A DNA stretch of 64,000 nucleotides from JBGTBQ01 sp041749275 (GCA_041749275.1 JBGTBQ010000014.1:1-64000), one strand, 5' to 3'; positions 1 to 8,532 are shown, counted from the stretch's first letter. A program made the numbers and translations. The notes: generated from the letters alone by a model not told the origin.

Positions 1-198
1 GTGCCGAAGCTCCGTGAGGAGCGGAATGTTTATAGCCCATCGCGTGACACGAGGTCGCTGAAGCTCCGTGAGGAGCGACATGGTAGGCGCTGCCGCCCCT
101 CCGGGGCTTGAAAGAACAAGGGGAGAGCGGCGCGGGCGACACACCTTCCGCTCCTCACGGAGCTGACTCCAAGCTGACTTTTTAGACACGCTCTAAGC
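1..198. repeat. MITE-like repeat element, copy A (left end outside window)
   Basis: This stretch aligns over nearly its whole length with 13062-13250: the same palindromes (GCTCCGTGAGGAGC), the same block CCCCTCCGGGGCTTG and the same right end TTTTTAGACACGCTCT. Copy B has inverted ends, so copy A is read as a homologous element whose left end lies before base 1. The right end stops where a reading frame resembling a TIR domain begins (about 196), so the element appears to have removed the 5' part of that gene. Copy A has about 15 extra bases near 166-180 compared with copy B. No coding capacity is visible. Confidence 0.7.
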
Positions 199-462
199 TA
201 CTCCTCGAAGGATAGCTTCATAGCTAAGCAGTTAGAAAGATTGATTAGAGAAAAGTGTCGTAAGTATCGGTTGAAAACTTTTCTCGATGTGAAGGATATA
301 AAACGTAGGACTTACGCAGTTGGATAAAGAATCAACAACTTACGGGAATAGGCGTTTTCGCTAAGTCCTTTGTTTTCAACGAGGCTCCATTTCAACTGCG
401 TAAGTCCTAAAACGATTTTGAGAATTATTTGCAAGAACTGTCGGAGCGTGTAAAGAAGGGGT
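196..462 (+). pseudogene. Broken TIR-domain gene (N-terminal relic split by a MITE)
   Basis: Reading from 196 gives SYSSKDSFIAKQLERL, then KTFLDVKDIK ending near 303. This matches the start of bacterial TIR domains (SYSSKD motif and FLD..DI motif). After the MITE at 306-407 the reading resumes in another frame from about 414 as DFENYLQELSERVKKG and a stop at 460-462, which fits the segment normally following DI..GD in TIR domains. The 5' end is replaced by repeat copy A, the middle is interrupted, the frames no longer match, and the second half of the domain is missing. It is AT-richer than the surroundings, like the intact TIR gene just downstream. Probably the remnant of a tandem TIR pair; the assignment rests on motif reading only. 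Confidence 0.6.
306..407. mobile_element. Small MITE with about 17-bp terminal inverted repeats
   Basis: The left end TAGGACTTACGCAGTTG (306-322) is the exact reverse complement of CAACTGCGTAAGTCCTA (393-409). A 7-bp direct repeat TAAAACG flanks the element (299-305 and 408-414), consistent with a target-site duplication; one or two bases at the boundary are ambiguous. The interior of about 70 bp has no reading frame of note. GGACTTACGC-type ends are familiar from non-autonomous elements in cyanobacteria and other bacteria (family knowledge, not searched). It sits inside the TIR relic. Confidence 0.75.
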
Positions 463-466
463 AGAG

Positions 467-895
467 ATGGTTGTGAAAAACGAGAGGGGCAAGAAGCCGC
501 TATACGTCTTCCTTAGCCATGCTCAGGCGGATAAGGACTTAGCGCTAAATCTGCGTGCTGCTTTTGAACAACACACTTACGTTCGCGTGTTTACTACCGA
601 TAAGCTCAGTGCTGGCGAAGGTTGGGTTTCCCAGCTAAAAGCCGCACTCTCTAGTTGCGATCTTTTCATCATACTGATAACGCCAAACGCAGTGAAGTCA
701 TCTTGGGTTTTGCAAGAGCTAGGTGCGGCTTGGGGGCTAAAAAAACCTATCTTGGGGGTTTACAATGATGTGTGGGATTCGGCTCACCTTCCCGTTGCTT
801 TAAATGAAGAGCAGTTGGTAAGTATGAAGTTTTTAGAGCATGCCGGTGCAATAGAATCCCTACTCCGACGCTACGAAGAGATGTCGGCAGCTTAG
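467..895 (+). CDS. TIR domain protein
   Basis: A 142-residue protein that is essentially one Toll/interleukin-1 receptor domain. Visible features are the first strand YVFLSHAQADKD, the middle LSAGEGWVSQL, the core LFIILITPNAV, and the helix SSWVLQELGAAWG whose Glu is at the usual position of the NAD-hydrolase glutamate. There is no signal peptide and no second domain. GAAGGGG upstream of the ATG can serve as ribosome binding site. Many bacterial TIR proteins cleave NAD or make cyclic-ADP-ribose signals in phage defence; here no partner such as a Thoeris effector is seen nearby, so the role is open. Codon use is AT-richer than the rest of the window and the gene lies beside a TIR relic and two repeat elements, which suggests transfer. 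Confidence 0.85.
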   Translation: MVVKNERGKKPLYVFLSHAQADKDLALNLRAAFEQHTYVRVFTTDKLSAGEGWVSQLKAALSSCDLFIILITPNAVKSSWVLQELGAAWGLKKPILGVYNDVWDSAHLPVALNEEQLVSMKFLEHAGAIESLLRRYEEMSAA

Positions 896-930
896 TAGCG
901 AAATCTCGCCACTATCCTCTTTTTGCGGGA

Positions 931-2058
931 TTAATCCTGCGCCTTGCCCGGCAGCAGCGGTTCGCAGTTAAGCGTCTGTGGGCCGCGCTCATCACAGATG
1001 GCGAAAGTCGTCCTCGCTCCCTCGTACATCGTCACGCCCGCATACTCGCCCTTCGCGTTGATGATATAAAAGTTGATGCCGAAGCTCGGCAGCCCACGAC
1101 CGTTGAGCAGACGCTTCTCGACGGTGTTGGCCTTGATGCGGCGGAGCGCTTCCATCCCGGCGTCCTTCGGCGACTTGCCGCGCCGCATCTCCTCGACGAT
1201 GAGGAAGGAGCAGAGGTTGTAAAGATTCGCCTCGCCGCGACCAGTCGAGCCGGCGGCCCCGACCGCGCCGTCAACGTAGAGGCCCGCGCCGAGGATCGGC
1301 GAATCGCCGACGCGCCCCGGAATCTTCCACGCCAGCCCGCTCGTCGTCGTGACGCCGCAGATTTCACCCTTCGCATTGACGCCGTTGCAGTTGATCGTGC
1401 CGTAGTAATGCTCACGGTCAATCAAGCCTTCCGCGACCATCCGTAGCCCCTCGCGGCGCCAAACCTCGGCGCGCTTCGCCGGGTCGAGATAGTGTGCAGG
1501 GTCAGTGCGCCGTTTCCATTCGAGCCAGAGCTTGCGCGAGTGATCCGTGTTCAGGTCGTCTTCGATCTTAAAGCCCATGTTGCGCGCGAACTCTTGCGCG
1601 CCCCTCCCGACGAGCAAGTGATGATCGGTCTGTTCGAGCACGGCCTTCGCCACCAGTGAGGGCGTCCGCACGCCTTCGAGAGAGGCCACGGCCCCGGCCT
1701 GTCTGCGCGGCCCGTGCATACAGGACGAGTCGAGTTGTACGACGCCGTCGGCGTTCGGCAGCCCGCCGTATCCGACGCTGTCGTCCAGCGGGTCGAGTTC
1801 GACGATGTTGACGCCCGCGATTACCGCGTCGAGCACGTCCGCGCCCTTCGACATCATTGTGAAAGCTTTCTGCACGCACGTCATATCGCCGTCGTGCTTG
1901 TACTTGTTGCCGTTTCCCGAAGCGATGACGATTGGTTTCGTAGTGCTCTGGATGATGACGGCTGGCGCCTTGCCGTGGAGCGTGCGCGGAGCCGTGGCAA
2001 TCAATCCGGCGGCGGCGCTGTTCCTGAGAAACTCGCGCCGCTTCATCTTTTTAGTCAT
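931..2058 (-). CDS. N4-(beta-N-acetylglucosaminyl)-L-asparaginase family Ntn-hydrolase, exported
   Basis: A 375-residue protein of the isoaspartyl peptidase/glycosylasparaginase family, which cleaves the GlcNAc-asparagine bond or related amides. It starts with a twin-arginine signal (KRREFLRNSAAAG), so it is predicted to be exported folded. The autoprocessing site is visible as CGVTTTSGLAWK, whose first Thr of the mature beta chain is the nucleophile, followed by GRVGDSPILGAGLYVD, the substrate-binding stretch. GYGGLPNADG and LDSSCMHG in the N-terminal half are also typical of the family. Length fits a full proenzyme. It stands alone on the minus strand, 35 bp from the convergent TIR gene. 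Confidence 0.88.
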   Translation of the reverse strand: MTKKMKRREFLRNSAAAGLIATAPRTLHGKAPAVIIQSTTKPIVIASGNGNKYKHDGDMTCVQKAFTMMSKGADVLDAVIAGVNIVELDPLDDSVGYGGLPNADGVVQLDSSCMHGPRRQAGAVASLEGVRTPSLVAKAVLEQTDHHLLVGRGAQEFARNMGFKIEDDLNTDHSRKLWLEWKRRTDPAHYLDPAKRAEVWRREGLRMVAEGLIDREHYYGTINCNGVNAKGEICGVTTTSGLAWKIPGRVGDSPILGAGLYVDGAVGAAGSTGRGEANLYNLCSFLIVEEMRRGKSPKDAGMEALRRIKANTVEKRLLNGRGLPSFGINFYIINAKGEYAGVTMYEGARTTFAICDERGPQTLNCEPLLPGKAQD

Positions 2059-2210
2059 AAAGTTCTCCGTTACGAATCAGTCTGTAGTTTGTAGAGTTCC
2101 TATTCCTCTTTCGACATTGTGTCTTCAGAGCAGCAATCTCAACGCCGGTCGCTTTGAGTTCGAGCCGGGTGCGAATGTGCACGGCATCGAGCGTTGTCAG
2201 CCGCTGCGAA

Positions 2211-2636
2211 TCAAACGGAATCCGTGGACTGTCCTTCCGGCGACGGCGGCAGTTCGACTCCGTGGGCCAGCACCATGAGCCATTGTCCGTCTCGTTTGAT
2301 GAGCACGTCTGTGAAGGCGACCGAGTTGATCCCTTCGGCGCCGTCGCCGGTGCGGTACTTTGTGTGCTGCACGCCCGTGAGCGCCGCCGTCTCGCCGGAG
2401 ACGTAGACGCTCAACTCGTCGCCCCAAATTGCAATAACCTCGACGGGGATAGAGGTGATGCCGTGGAGAAATTCAGCCTTTCCCGTGTCCGGGTTTCCCG
2501 GCGTGCGGTAGACGAATTCATCGGCGAGAATGCGGCTGAGAGCGTCAATGTCTTTGCTCAGAATGGCCGCCATCGTTTCGCGCTCGATCTGTAGAATCAT
2601 CCGCACATCGTCGGATGGCGCGTTATCGAGTGACAT
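2211..2636 (-). CDS. SnoaL-like / NTF2-fold protein (DUF4440 type)
   Basis: A 141-residue cone-fold protein of the kind found in small enzymes and ligand-binding proteins. The pattern is an N-terminal helix (ETMAAILSKDIDALSRILAD), then strands with FVYRTPGNPDTGKAEFL and a C-terminal DVLIKRDGQWLMVLAHG, as in DUF4440 proteins. I chose the ATG at 2636 because the family starts there and GGGGG lies just upstream; the frame stays open further upstream but that part reads like non-coding sequence. No substrate can be predicted. Confidence 0.7.
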   Translation of the reverse strand: MSLDNAPSDDVRMILQIERETMAAILSKDIDALSRILADEFVYRTPGNPDTGKAEFLHGITSIPVEVIAIWGDELSVYVSGETAALTGVQHTKYRTGDGAEGINSVAFTDVLIKRDGQWLMVLAHGVELPPSPEGQSTDSV

Positions 2637-2911
2637 GCTCGCCCCCGGATAAAAAGGGTACAATGGAACAGACGGAAAACGACGGCACAGCGTATCGGCA
2701 AGGCGCGTTAACGTAACATAAAACGCGGATTCTTTATCATACTTTTTCCCGTGCGAGATACGTCTTCCAGCAGGTTGCGCGATTTTAGACAACGACAGCG
2801 GTGGGAGGGGCTTCAAAATAGATGCCGCTGTGAGCGCAGTTCTTTTCGCGTTCTACATTTACGAACACGCGCCTCGACAATTCAAGCGCTTGTTTCCGAA
2901 CCAACCCCGCG

Positions 2912-2920
2912 TGCTATGAT
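2912..2920 (+). promoter_or_regulatory. Possible extended -10 promoter
   Basis: TGCTATGAT has the TGn extension plus a near-consensus -10 box, 43 bp before the ATG of the small lipoprotein. A poor -35-like TTGTTT lies 19 bp upstream. The same extended -10 pattern precedes rnpB, rnj and the tricorn gene. Confidence 0.4.
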
Positions 2921-2963
2921 GGCCGCGCTCTCCCGGAATTCCGTTAGAATGAAGGAGGGGCGA

Positions 2964-3311
2964 ATGCTCTCAAAACGTTTATGGTTGTGGCCGGTGCTGC
3001 TCGCCGGTGTGCTCACTTTCGCGGGCTGTCCGAGCCGGACCAACATCGGGAAAATCAACGCTGACCCACAACGTTACTTTGACAAAGAGGTGGGCATCGG
3101 CGGGACGGTGATTGACAGTTACGGGGTGCCGTTCGTCGGCGGCGCTTACGAGATTGAAGATGATACGGGGAAAATCTGGGTGCTCACCGAACGCGGCGTG
3201 CCCTCAAAAGGCTCGCGCGTCGGCGTGAAGGGGCGCGTGCTGAACGGGCCGACCTTCAGGGGCCGGAACTTCGGAACCGCGTTACGTGAATCCGAACGGC
3301 GGGTCAAGTGA
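2964..3311 (+). CDS. Small lipoprotein with OB-like domain
   Basis: A 115-residue protein with a lipoprotein signal (hydrophobic stretch WLWPVLLAGVLTFAG followed by Cys, lipobox FAGC). The mature part GKINADPQRYFDKEVGIGG, then IEDDTGKIWVLTERGVP and GSRVGVKGRV looks like an OB-fold nucleic-acid/ligand-binding domain as seen in small periplasmic proteins. I chose the ATG at 2964 because AAGGAGGGG lies six bases upstream; the frame is open further upstream. Likely anchored in a membrane facing the periplasm. Function unknown. Confidence 0.7.
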   Translation: MLSKRLWLWPVLLAGVLTFAGCPSRTNIGKINADPQRYFDKEVGIGGTVIDSYGVPFVGGAYEIEDDTGKIWVLTERGVPSKGSRVGVKGRVLNGPTFRGRNFGTALRESERRVK

Positions 3312-3342
3312 AGCCGCCGCCCGGCGGAGGCGCGGGCCACGG

Positions 3343-3819
3343 ATGTTGATCGTTCGCAGCCTCGACGAACAGTTCGCACGCCTGCACGAGCGCTCGACGG
3401 CTCTCGTGCAGGCTGTTCCCACCGATAAACTCTACTGGCAGCCGCGCGAAGGTTCGGGAAGCTTCCCGGCCTATTCCTGCGGCGAACACATTCTGCGGAG
3501 CGCCGCCGCCGTCGAACAAACTTTTGGCGGCATCACGGTCAACCTCTGGGACGACCCCTTCGAGTGGACGCTGCCGGAGGCGTTGGCGACGCCAGGGCAG
3601 GTCGTCGAGTATCTAGTCGAAGCCGAGGCGACACGACGGCGCGCGTTCCTGCTCTTCAAGTCGGATGAAGACCTGCTGAAAGAGATCGCGGCGCCGCCCG
3701 GCGAGATGCGTGCGCTCTTTACGTTAATCACGGAGACTCTCGTGCGCGCGGCGCACCATCAGGGCCGTGCGTTTGCGACCTACCGGCTATTCTCCGACGG
3801 TCGGCTGCCGCGAGTTTAA
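3343..3819 (+). CDS. DinB-like superfamily protein
   Basis: A 158-residue protein of the DinB/YfiT four-helix-bundle superfamily, members of which are metal-dependent thiol transferases or proteins of unknown role. It shows the helix-1 pattern LDEQFARLHERSTALVQAV, then CGEHILRSAAAVEQ with the first metal His, and AHHQGRAFATYR with the C-terminal His pair. I prefer the ATG at 3343; a GTG at 3286 would overlap the lipoprotein gene and add a low-complexity Arg-rich stretch. No fused partner is seen. Confidence 0.7.
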   Translation: MLIVRSLDEQFARLHERSTALVQAVPTDKLYWQPREGSGSFPAYSCGEHILRSAAAVEQTFGGITVNLWDDPFEWTLPEALATPGQVVEYLVEAEATRRRAFLLFKSDEDLLKEIAAPPGEMRALFTLITETLVRAAHHQGRAFATYRLFSDGRLPRV

Positions 3820-3932
3820 AGCACAGGTTGCGAACTTAGGCGTCCTCACTTTCGTAGTTGAGCGCGTGGCATGATGTAATATGTTCATGCGTTCCCTGAC
3901 AACAATCCTTTGAAAAGAGGTTCGCTTCACCC

Positions 3933-4487
3933 ATGTTCTGCCCGCAATGCGGACAACAGCAAGTCTCCGGCGAGGTGCGTTTCTGCTCGCGTTGTGGCTT
4001 CCAGTTGGAGGGCGTGACGGGGCTGCTCGCAAACAATGGTGTGACGCCCGTAAACGCGATGCAGGCCGTCCCATGGCAGGAAACGCCGAGGAGAAAGGGC
4101 GCGAGGCTGGGCGGCAAACTCTTACTCTTCGGCATCTTCCTCATCCCAATGCTGGGGATCATGCACGAAATCTTTAAGCTGCCGGAAGAGATCATGCTCT
4201 TCGGGGTGCTCACATTCCTGGCAGGGATGCTCCGGATAATTTACGCGCTCATCTTCGAGCAGGGGCCGTTCCGGCAGCCGAAATCTCAAACACAATACGT
4301 GTACGTACCACCGAACCAGTTGGCGCCGCCCGCGCGTGGCGCGGCTGAACTGCCGCCGGGACAAGGCCAACCGGCTCGATCATATATTCCACCACGCACG
4401 GACACGGCGGAGATCAGCTATCGTCCAAGCGTGACGGAAAGCACGACGCGTCTGCTCGGCGAGCAGGACGAGCGGGAGAGGCATTGA
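3933..4487 (+). CDS. Zinc-ribbon membrane protein (paralog 1)
   Basis: A 184-residue protein with an N-terminal zinc ribbon (CPQCG, then CSRCG fourteen residues on), two hydrophobic segments around residues 65-83 and 88-108, and a Pro-rich cytoplasmic tail ending in VTESTTRLLGEQ. It is a paralog of the next gene, which has the same layout and the same tail motif (VTENTTRLL). Such zinc-ribbon plus transmembrane proteins are common in Acidobacteriota with no assigned role. The two genes are 28 bp apart and are probably co-transcribed with the methyltransferase gene. Confidence 0.75.
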   Translation: MFCPQCGQQQVSGEVRFCSRCGFQLEGVTGLLANNGVTPVNAMQAVPWQETPRRKGARLGGKLLLFGIFLIPMLGIMHEIFKLPEEIMLFGVLTFLAGMLRIIYALIFEQGPFRQPKSQTQYVYVPPNQLAPPARGAAELPPGQGQPARSYIPPRTDTAEISYRPSVTESTTRLLGEQDERERH

Positions 4488-4515
4488 GCGCCGGCTTAGT
4501 GAGGACATTCTTTAT

Positions 4516-5091
4516 ATGTTCTGCCCGAAGTGCGGACAGCCACAAGTAGCGGATGACGTTCGATTTTGTTCGAGCTGCGGCTTCGCCCTGAATATCGTGA
4601 CTGAGGTATTGGCCGGCGGAGGGCGGCTCAACTGGCGCCCGCCCGAAGAGGCGACGCCGCGGGGGCTATCGCCTCGGCAGAAGGGTATCCGTCAGGGGGC
4701 AATGCTGATGTTGAGCACGTTCCTCATCGTGCCGATTGTCATCTTCCTCGGCGTGGCGACGCTCCATCTGCCGGGACAACTGATCCCGCTCGCCGCCGTC
4801 ATCTGCATCTTCGGCGGTCTGTTACGCATCCTCTACGCGGCCATGTTCGAGGAGAGCGTGGCGCGGAGCGCACAACCTTCCCTCCCGTCTTACGCCCCAC
4901 CTTCACCGCCGAATTATTTGGGGACGCCGTCTCAAAACTCCGCGCTTCCCCCGCCGCGCGCCGCGCCCGCTCCCACCTACCGGCCACGCTACAACACCGG
5001 CGAACTCGTCGAGCGCCCTTCGAGCGTGACGGAGAACACGACGCGGCTCCTCGACAAGCAACCCACGGACCCATCCGAACGTCAGCCGTGA
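4516..5091 (+). CDS. Zinc-ribbon membrane protein (paralog 2)
   Basis: A 191-residue tandem paralog of the preceding gene: zinc ribbon CPKCG plus CSSCG at the N terminus, two transmembrane segments (about residues 77-97 and 101-118), and a Pro/Ser-rich tail with SVTENTTRLLDKQ. The tail motif shared between the paralogs is the best-conserved part after the ribbon, hinting at a binding site. The stop overlaps the start of the methyltransferase gene by four bases. Function unknown. Confidence 0.75.
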   Translation: MFCPKCGQPQVADDVRFCSSCGFALNIVTEVLAGGGRLNWRPPEEATPRGLSPRQKGIRQGAMLMLSTFLIVPIVIFLGVATLHLPGQLIPLAAVICIFGGLLRILYAAMFEESVARSAQPSLPSYAPPSPPNYLGTPSQNSALPPPRAAPAPTYRPRYNTGELVERPSSVTENTTRLLDKQPTDPSERQP

Positions 5092-6179
5092 CGGCGCTCG
5101 CTGAAAAGCTACGTGCAAGAATCAGGCGAGAGGGCGCGCTCACGTTCCCGGAGTGGATGCGCGAGGCGCTCTACAACGAGCATGACGGCTATTACCGACG
5201 CCGCAGGGTGCGCTGGGGACGCGCCGGCGATTACCGGACGAGTCCTGAAAGAAGCGTTCTCTTTGCCTCGACTTTCGCACGCTACTTCATCTCGCTCTTC
5301 GAGGAACTCGGTCGCCCCAGCGAATTCTTTATCGTCGAAACGGGTGGCGGTGCGGGCGACTTCGCGCGCGGTGTGCTACAAACCCTGCGGCGCGACGCTC
5401 CGCGCTGCTATTCCTCGCTCCGCTACATCTTTGACGAATCGAGCGCGGACGCGCGTGCACAGGCGGCGACGGTTCTCTCCACTTCAGCCGGGTGCGTAGA
5501 GTTCCGCTCTCTTGATGAAAGGCCCGAACGCTTTGAGCATGGCGTGATCTTCTCGAACGAGTTGCTTGACGCTTTTCCCGTCCATCGCGTCGTTCGACGC
5601 GGTGGGCAACTCCTCGAATTTTACGTGGAGGTTGACGACGATGGAGTTTTCAACTGGGTCGAGGGCGAGCCATCAACGCCGCAACTCGCCGAGCACTTCG
5701 AGCGGGCGGCGGTAAGGCTTGCGGAAGGTCAAATCGCGGAGGTCAATCTCGAAGCTGAGAGATGGATAGAGCGTGCCGCGTGCGCGCTCGGCACGGGCTT
5801 CGCCATCACGGTTGATTACGGCGACGATGCGAAAAATCTCTACTCCGCCACGCACCGCCCCGGAGGCACTTTGCGAGCCTTCAGCCGCCACGGCTTCGCC
5901 GACGATTTTCTCCAAAGACCGGGCGAGACGGATTTGACGACGACTATCAACTGGACACAGATCATCACGGCGGGCGAGCGCGCGGGATTGCGGACGCTCA
6001 TGCTTGAACGGCAAGACAAGTTTTTGCTTCGTGCCGGTCTGCTTGAACAGTTGGAGGTTGAAATAGGATTTTCCGGCGATGAGGCGGAAGTCGCGCGTTT
6101 GCGGCTCGATGCGAGGGAGATGATTTTACCGGGCGGGATGGCGGAGAATTTTCAGGTGTTGGTGCAAAGAAAAGTGTAA
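5088..6179 (+). CDS. MidA/NDUFAF7-family SAM-dependent methyltransferase (DUF185)
   Basis: A 363-residue member of the family that includes mitochondrial NDUFAF7, an arginine methyltransferase of a complex I subunit. The N-terminal ARIRREGALTFPEWMREAL and YYRRRRVRWGRAGDYRTSPE are family signatures; SAM motif I is VETGGGAGDFARGVL, followed by GVIFSNELLDAFPVHRVV. ITVDYGDDAKNLY and RPGGTLRAFSRHG also match. Length is full. It starts at a GTG overlapping the upstream stop by four bases, so it is translationally coupled. The bacterial substrate is not known. Confidence 0.85.
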   Translation: MTALAEKLRARIRREGALTFPEWMREALYNEHDGYYRRRRVRWGRAGDYRTSPERSVLFASTFARYFISLFEELGRPSEFFIVETGGGAGDFARGVLQTLRRDAPRCYSSLRYIFDESSADARAQAATVLSTSAGCVEFRSLDERPERFEHGVIFSNELLDAFPVHRVVRRGGQLLEFYVEVDDDGVFNWVEGEPSTPQLAEHFERAAVRLAEGQIAEVNLEAERWIERAACALGTGFAITVDYGDDAKNLYSATHRPGGTLRAFSRHGFADDFLQRPGETDLTTTINWTQIITAGERAGLRTLMLERQDKFLLRAGLLEQLEVEIGFSGDEAEVARLRLDAREMILPGGMAENFQVLVQRKV

Positions 6180-6236
6180 GGCAGCGTGCCTGCGCGGCGA
6201 TGACATTCCGATTTGACCCCGTGCGGACAGAGAAGA

Positions 6237-6291
6237 AGTTGAGATTTCAAAATTTGAAACTTCAACTCTCGACTTTGACATCTCGCATCTC
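6237..6291. repeat. Intergenic 7-bp-period hairpin element
   Basis: After an imperfect hairpin (AGTTGAGATTTC paired with GAAACTTCAACT) the bases run in 7-bp steps: TGAAACT, TCAACTC, TCGACTT, TGACATC, TCGCATC. This is the first of a set of such elements at gene junctions in this window. Nothing else is seen in the 223-bp gap. Confidence 0.5.
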
Positions 6292-6402
6292 CTTCCTCTC
6301 CGTGAATCTTGTCTACCCTCTGTGTTATTTTTGGCTACCCCGAACGCTCCGGCAAAATTGGATCAGACCGTATTCGCTAAAAACTTCCCGCAGGAGGCTG
6401 TG

Positions 6403-8532
6403 ATGAAAAACAGGCTGTCCCTCTTTCTCTTCTTCTGTTTACTACTGACCCCGCTCGCCCCTCTGTGTCGCGCGCAAACGACGCCCTTCCTCTCGGATGA
6501 GGAAATACGAATGCTCTCGAACGAAATATCGGGTGACCGCGCCTTCGAGCACATTCGCTGGCTCACGCACTGGCACCGCGACTCCGGCATGGAGGGTTTC
6601 TTCAAGGCGGCGGACTACGTGATGAAGGCGGCGAAGGAGGCGGGAGCCGATGAAGTGCGCTTTGTCGAGCAGCCGCTGCAAGGTCCGAATTACACTGCGC
6701 GCGTGGGCGAACTGTGGGTGACGGAACCCGTCGAGGTGAAGCTTGCCGACATCGGCGAGCACGCCGTCTATCTCGCCGATGGCAGCCACGACGCGGACGT
6801 GACGGCGGAACTGGTCTGGATCGGCGACGGCAGCGAGGTGAGCCTGAAGAACCTCGACGTGAAGGGAAAGATCGTCCTGACCAACGGCAACCCGCAGTTG
6901 GCCGCGCAGAACGCCGTGTACAATCGCGGCGCGTTGGGCGTCGTCACTTACAACTTGTCCGAGAGTAAAAACGCTCTCGATTACCCCGACCAGATCGCAT
7001 GGTCGCGCATCAACATCACGCCGCCGGAAGGGAAGAAGAGCACGTTCGCCTTCGTGCTCTCGCCGCGCAAGGGCGAGACGCTGCGCCGCGCGCTCACGTC
7101 GAACGAGGACGCGGATTTCTTCGCCACGGGGAAGGTCGTCAAAGGCGGACGCCTCGTCGTGAAGGCGAAGGTGGACACGGAGATCAGCGCCGCGCCGGGA
7201 CGTACCGGCTTTGTCGAGGCCATCATTCGCGGCACGGAGCCGAACACGGAACAGATCGTTCTGACGGCGCACCTACAGGAAGAGCAAGGCTCCGCGAACG
7301 ACGACGGAAGCGGTTGCGGGAATCTGCTGGAACTGACGCGCGTCTTCAACAAGTTGATTAAGGAAGGGAAGATCAAACGCCCGAAGCGCGACCTGCGTTT
7401 CTGGTGGACGGACGAGATTTATTCCGAGTACCGCTACTTCAGCGACCACCCCGAAGAGACGAAGAAGATTCTGGCGAATATTCATCAGGACATGACCGGC
7501 GCCAATCAGGCGATGGGGAGCCGTGTGCAGCACCTTATCCACGCACCCCACTCGCGCACGTCCTACCTCGACGCAATCTTCGAGAGCGTCGGCGCCTATC
7601 TGATTCAGACCAACAACGGCTACCTCGCGGCCAGCCGGCAGGGTGGCTTGCCGCGCCCGCACACGCGCCCGCTCTATGCGACGCGCGGGACGCGACAAGG
7701 TTACAACGCGCGCTTCGTGCCATACTTCGGCTCGTCCGACCACATGGTCTTCGTCGAGGGCGCCATCGGCATCCCGGCCATCGGGCTAATCAACTGGGAT
7801 GACCCTTTCATTCACTCGATGGATGACGACCTCTTTCAGATTGACCAGACGCAGTTGAAGCGAAACAATTTCCTCATCGGCGCGATGGGACTTTTCCTCG
7901 CCACCGCCGACGACACGGATGTGCCGCTGCTCACCTCCGAGACATATACGCAAGGAGCGAAGCGACTGGCGAACGACCTGCAAGTCGCCATGAGTATCCT
8001 GCGCGCGTCGTCGGGAACGGAGGACAAGGGCTGGAAGCACGCCTCCTACATGATCGAGCAGGGCATCGAGCGCGAGGCGCGTGCGCTCAACTCGATACGT
8101 GTTTTTGCGGGGACGAACCTCGAAGCCGCACGGATGATTGACGACCTCGTGAGCCAGACGACGAAGAACGGACTGATGGCGCAACTCGCGGGCTTCTACC
8201 GGCAACTACGAAAGGCCGAGCCGAAGGCCGTCATGCTGAACGATGCCGAGGTCGCCGCGAGCAGGAAAGTCCCCGCCAACGCCGCATCGCTCGACGAGTA
8301 TTTCGCTAAACGCAATAAGGTTCCCGGCAGTGCGAGCGGCAAGCTGCACGGCTTGATGCGCGATGAAGTCTTCAACTTCGTGGATGGCCGACGCAGCTAC
8401 TACGAGATTTACAAGGCCGTGTACGCCGAATCAATGGCCGCCGGCGCTTGGTACTACGGCACGGTCACGCTCGGCGATGTCGTCGGTTTGCTTGACGCCG
8501 CGGTGGCGGTGAAAGCTTTGACATTGAAGTAA
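6403..8532 (+). CDS. Secreted M28-family peptidase with PA-like domain
   Basis: A 709-residue exported zinc peptidase. The ATG at 6403 has AGGAGG five bases upstream and is followed by a signal peptide (LSLFLFFCLLLTPLAPLCRAQ). A protease-associated-like region lies at about 100-270 (KIVLTNGNPQLAAQNAVYNR). The M28 core has AHLQEEQGSANDDGSGCGN at about 289, FWWTDEIYSEYRYF, ANIHQDMTGA, and FIHSMDDDLFQ. Metal ligands His290, the ANDD Asp, the IHQD Asp and the IHS His are recognisable. Where classical M28 enzymes have HxD, this one has His-Leu-Gln, and Glu-Glu reads Asp-Glu, so it belongs to a divergent branch. C-terminal helices about 530-700 may form an extra domain. Confidence 0.8.
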   Translation: MKNRLSLFLFFCLLLTPLAPLCRAQTTPFLSDEEIRMLSNEISGDRAFEHIRWLTHWHRDSGMEGFFKAADYVMKAAKEAGADEVRFVEQPLQGPNYTARVGELWVTEPVEVKLADIGEHAVYLADGSHDADVTAELVWIGDGSEVSLKNLDVKGKIVLTNGNPQLAAQNAVYNRGALGVVTYNLSESKNALDYPDQIAWSRINITPPEGKKSTFAFVLSPRKGETLRRALTSNEDADFFATGKVVKGGRLVVKAKVDTEISAAPGRTGFVEAIIRGTEPNTEQIVLTAHLQEEQGSANDDGSGCGNLLELTRVFNKLIKEGKIKRPKRDLRFWWTDEIYSEYRYFSDHPEETKKILANIHQDMTGANQAMGSRVQHLIHAPHSRTSYLDAIFESVGAYLIQTNNGYLAASRQGGLPRPHTRPLYATRGTRQGYNARFVPYFGSSDHMVFVEGAIGIPAIGLINWDDPFIHSMDDDLFQIDQTQLKRNNFLIGAMGLFLATADDTDVPLLTSETYTQGAKRLANDLQVAMSILRASSGTEDKGWKHASYMIEQGIEREARALNSIRVFAGTNLEAARMIDDLVSQTTKNGLMAQLAGFYRQLRKAEPKAVMLNDAEVAASRKVPANAASLDEYFAKRNKVPGSASGKLHGLMRDEVFNFVDGRRSYYEIYKAVYAESMAAGAWYYGTVTLGDVVGLLDAAVAVKALTLK

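Noticed and set aside
467..2058. Thoeris-type TIR defence operon
   Set aside because: The neighbour is an exported asparaginase-like hydrolase on the other strand; no ThsA-like or other effector is present.
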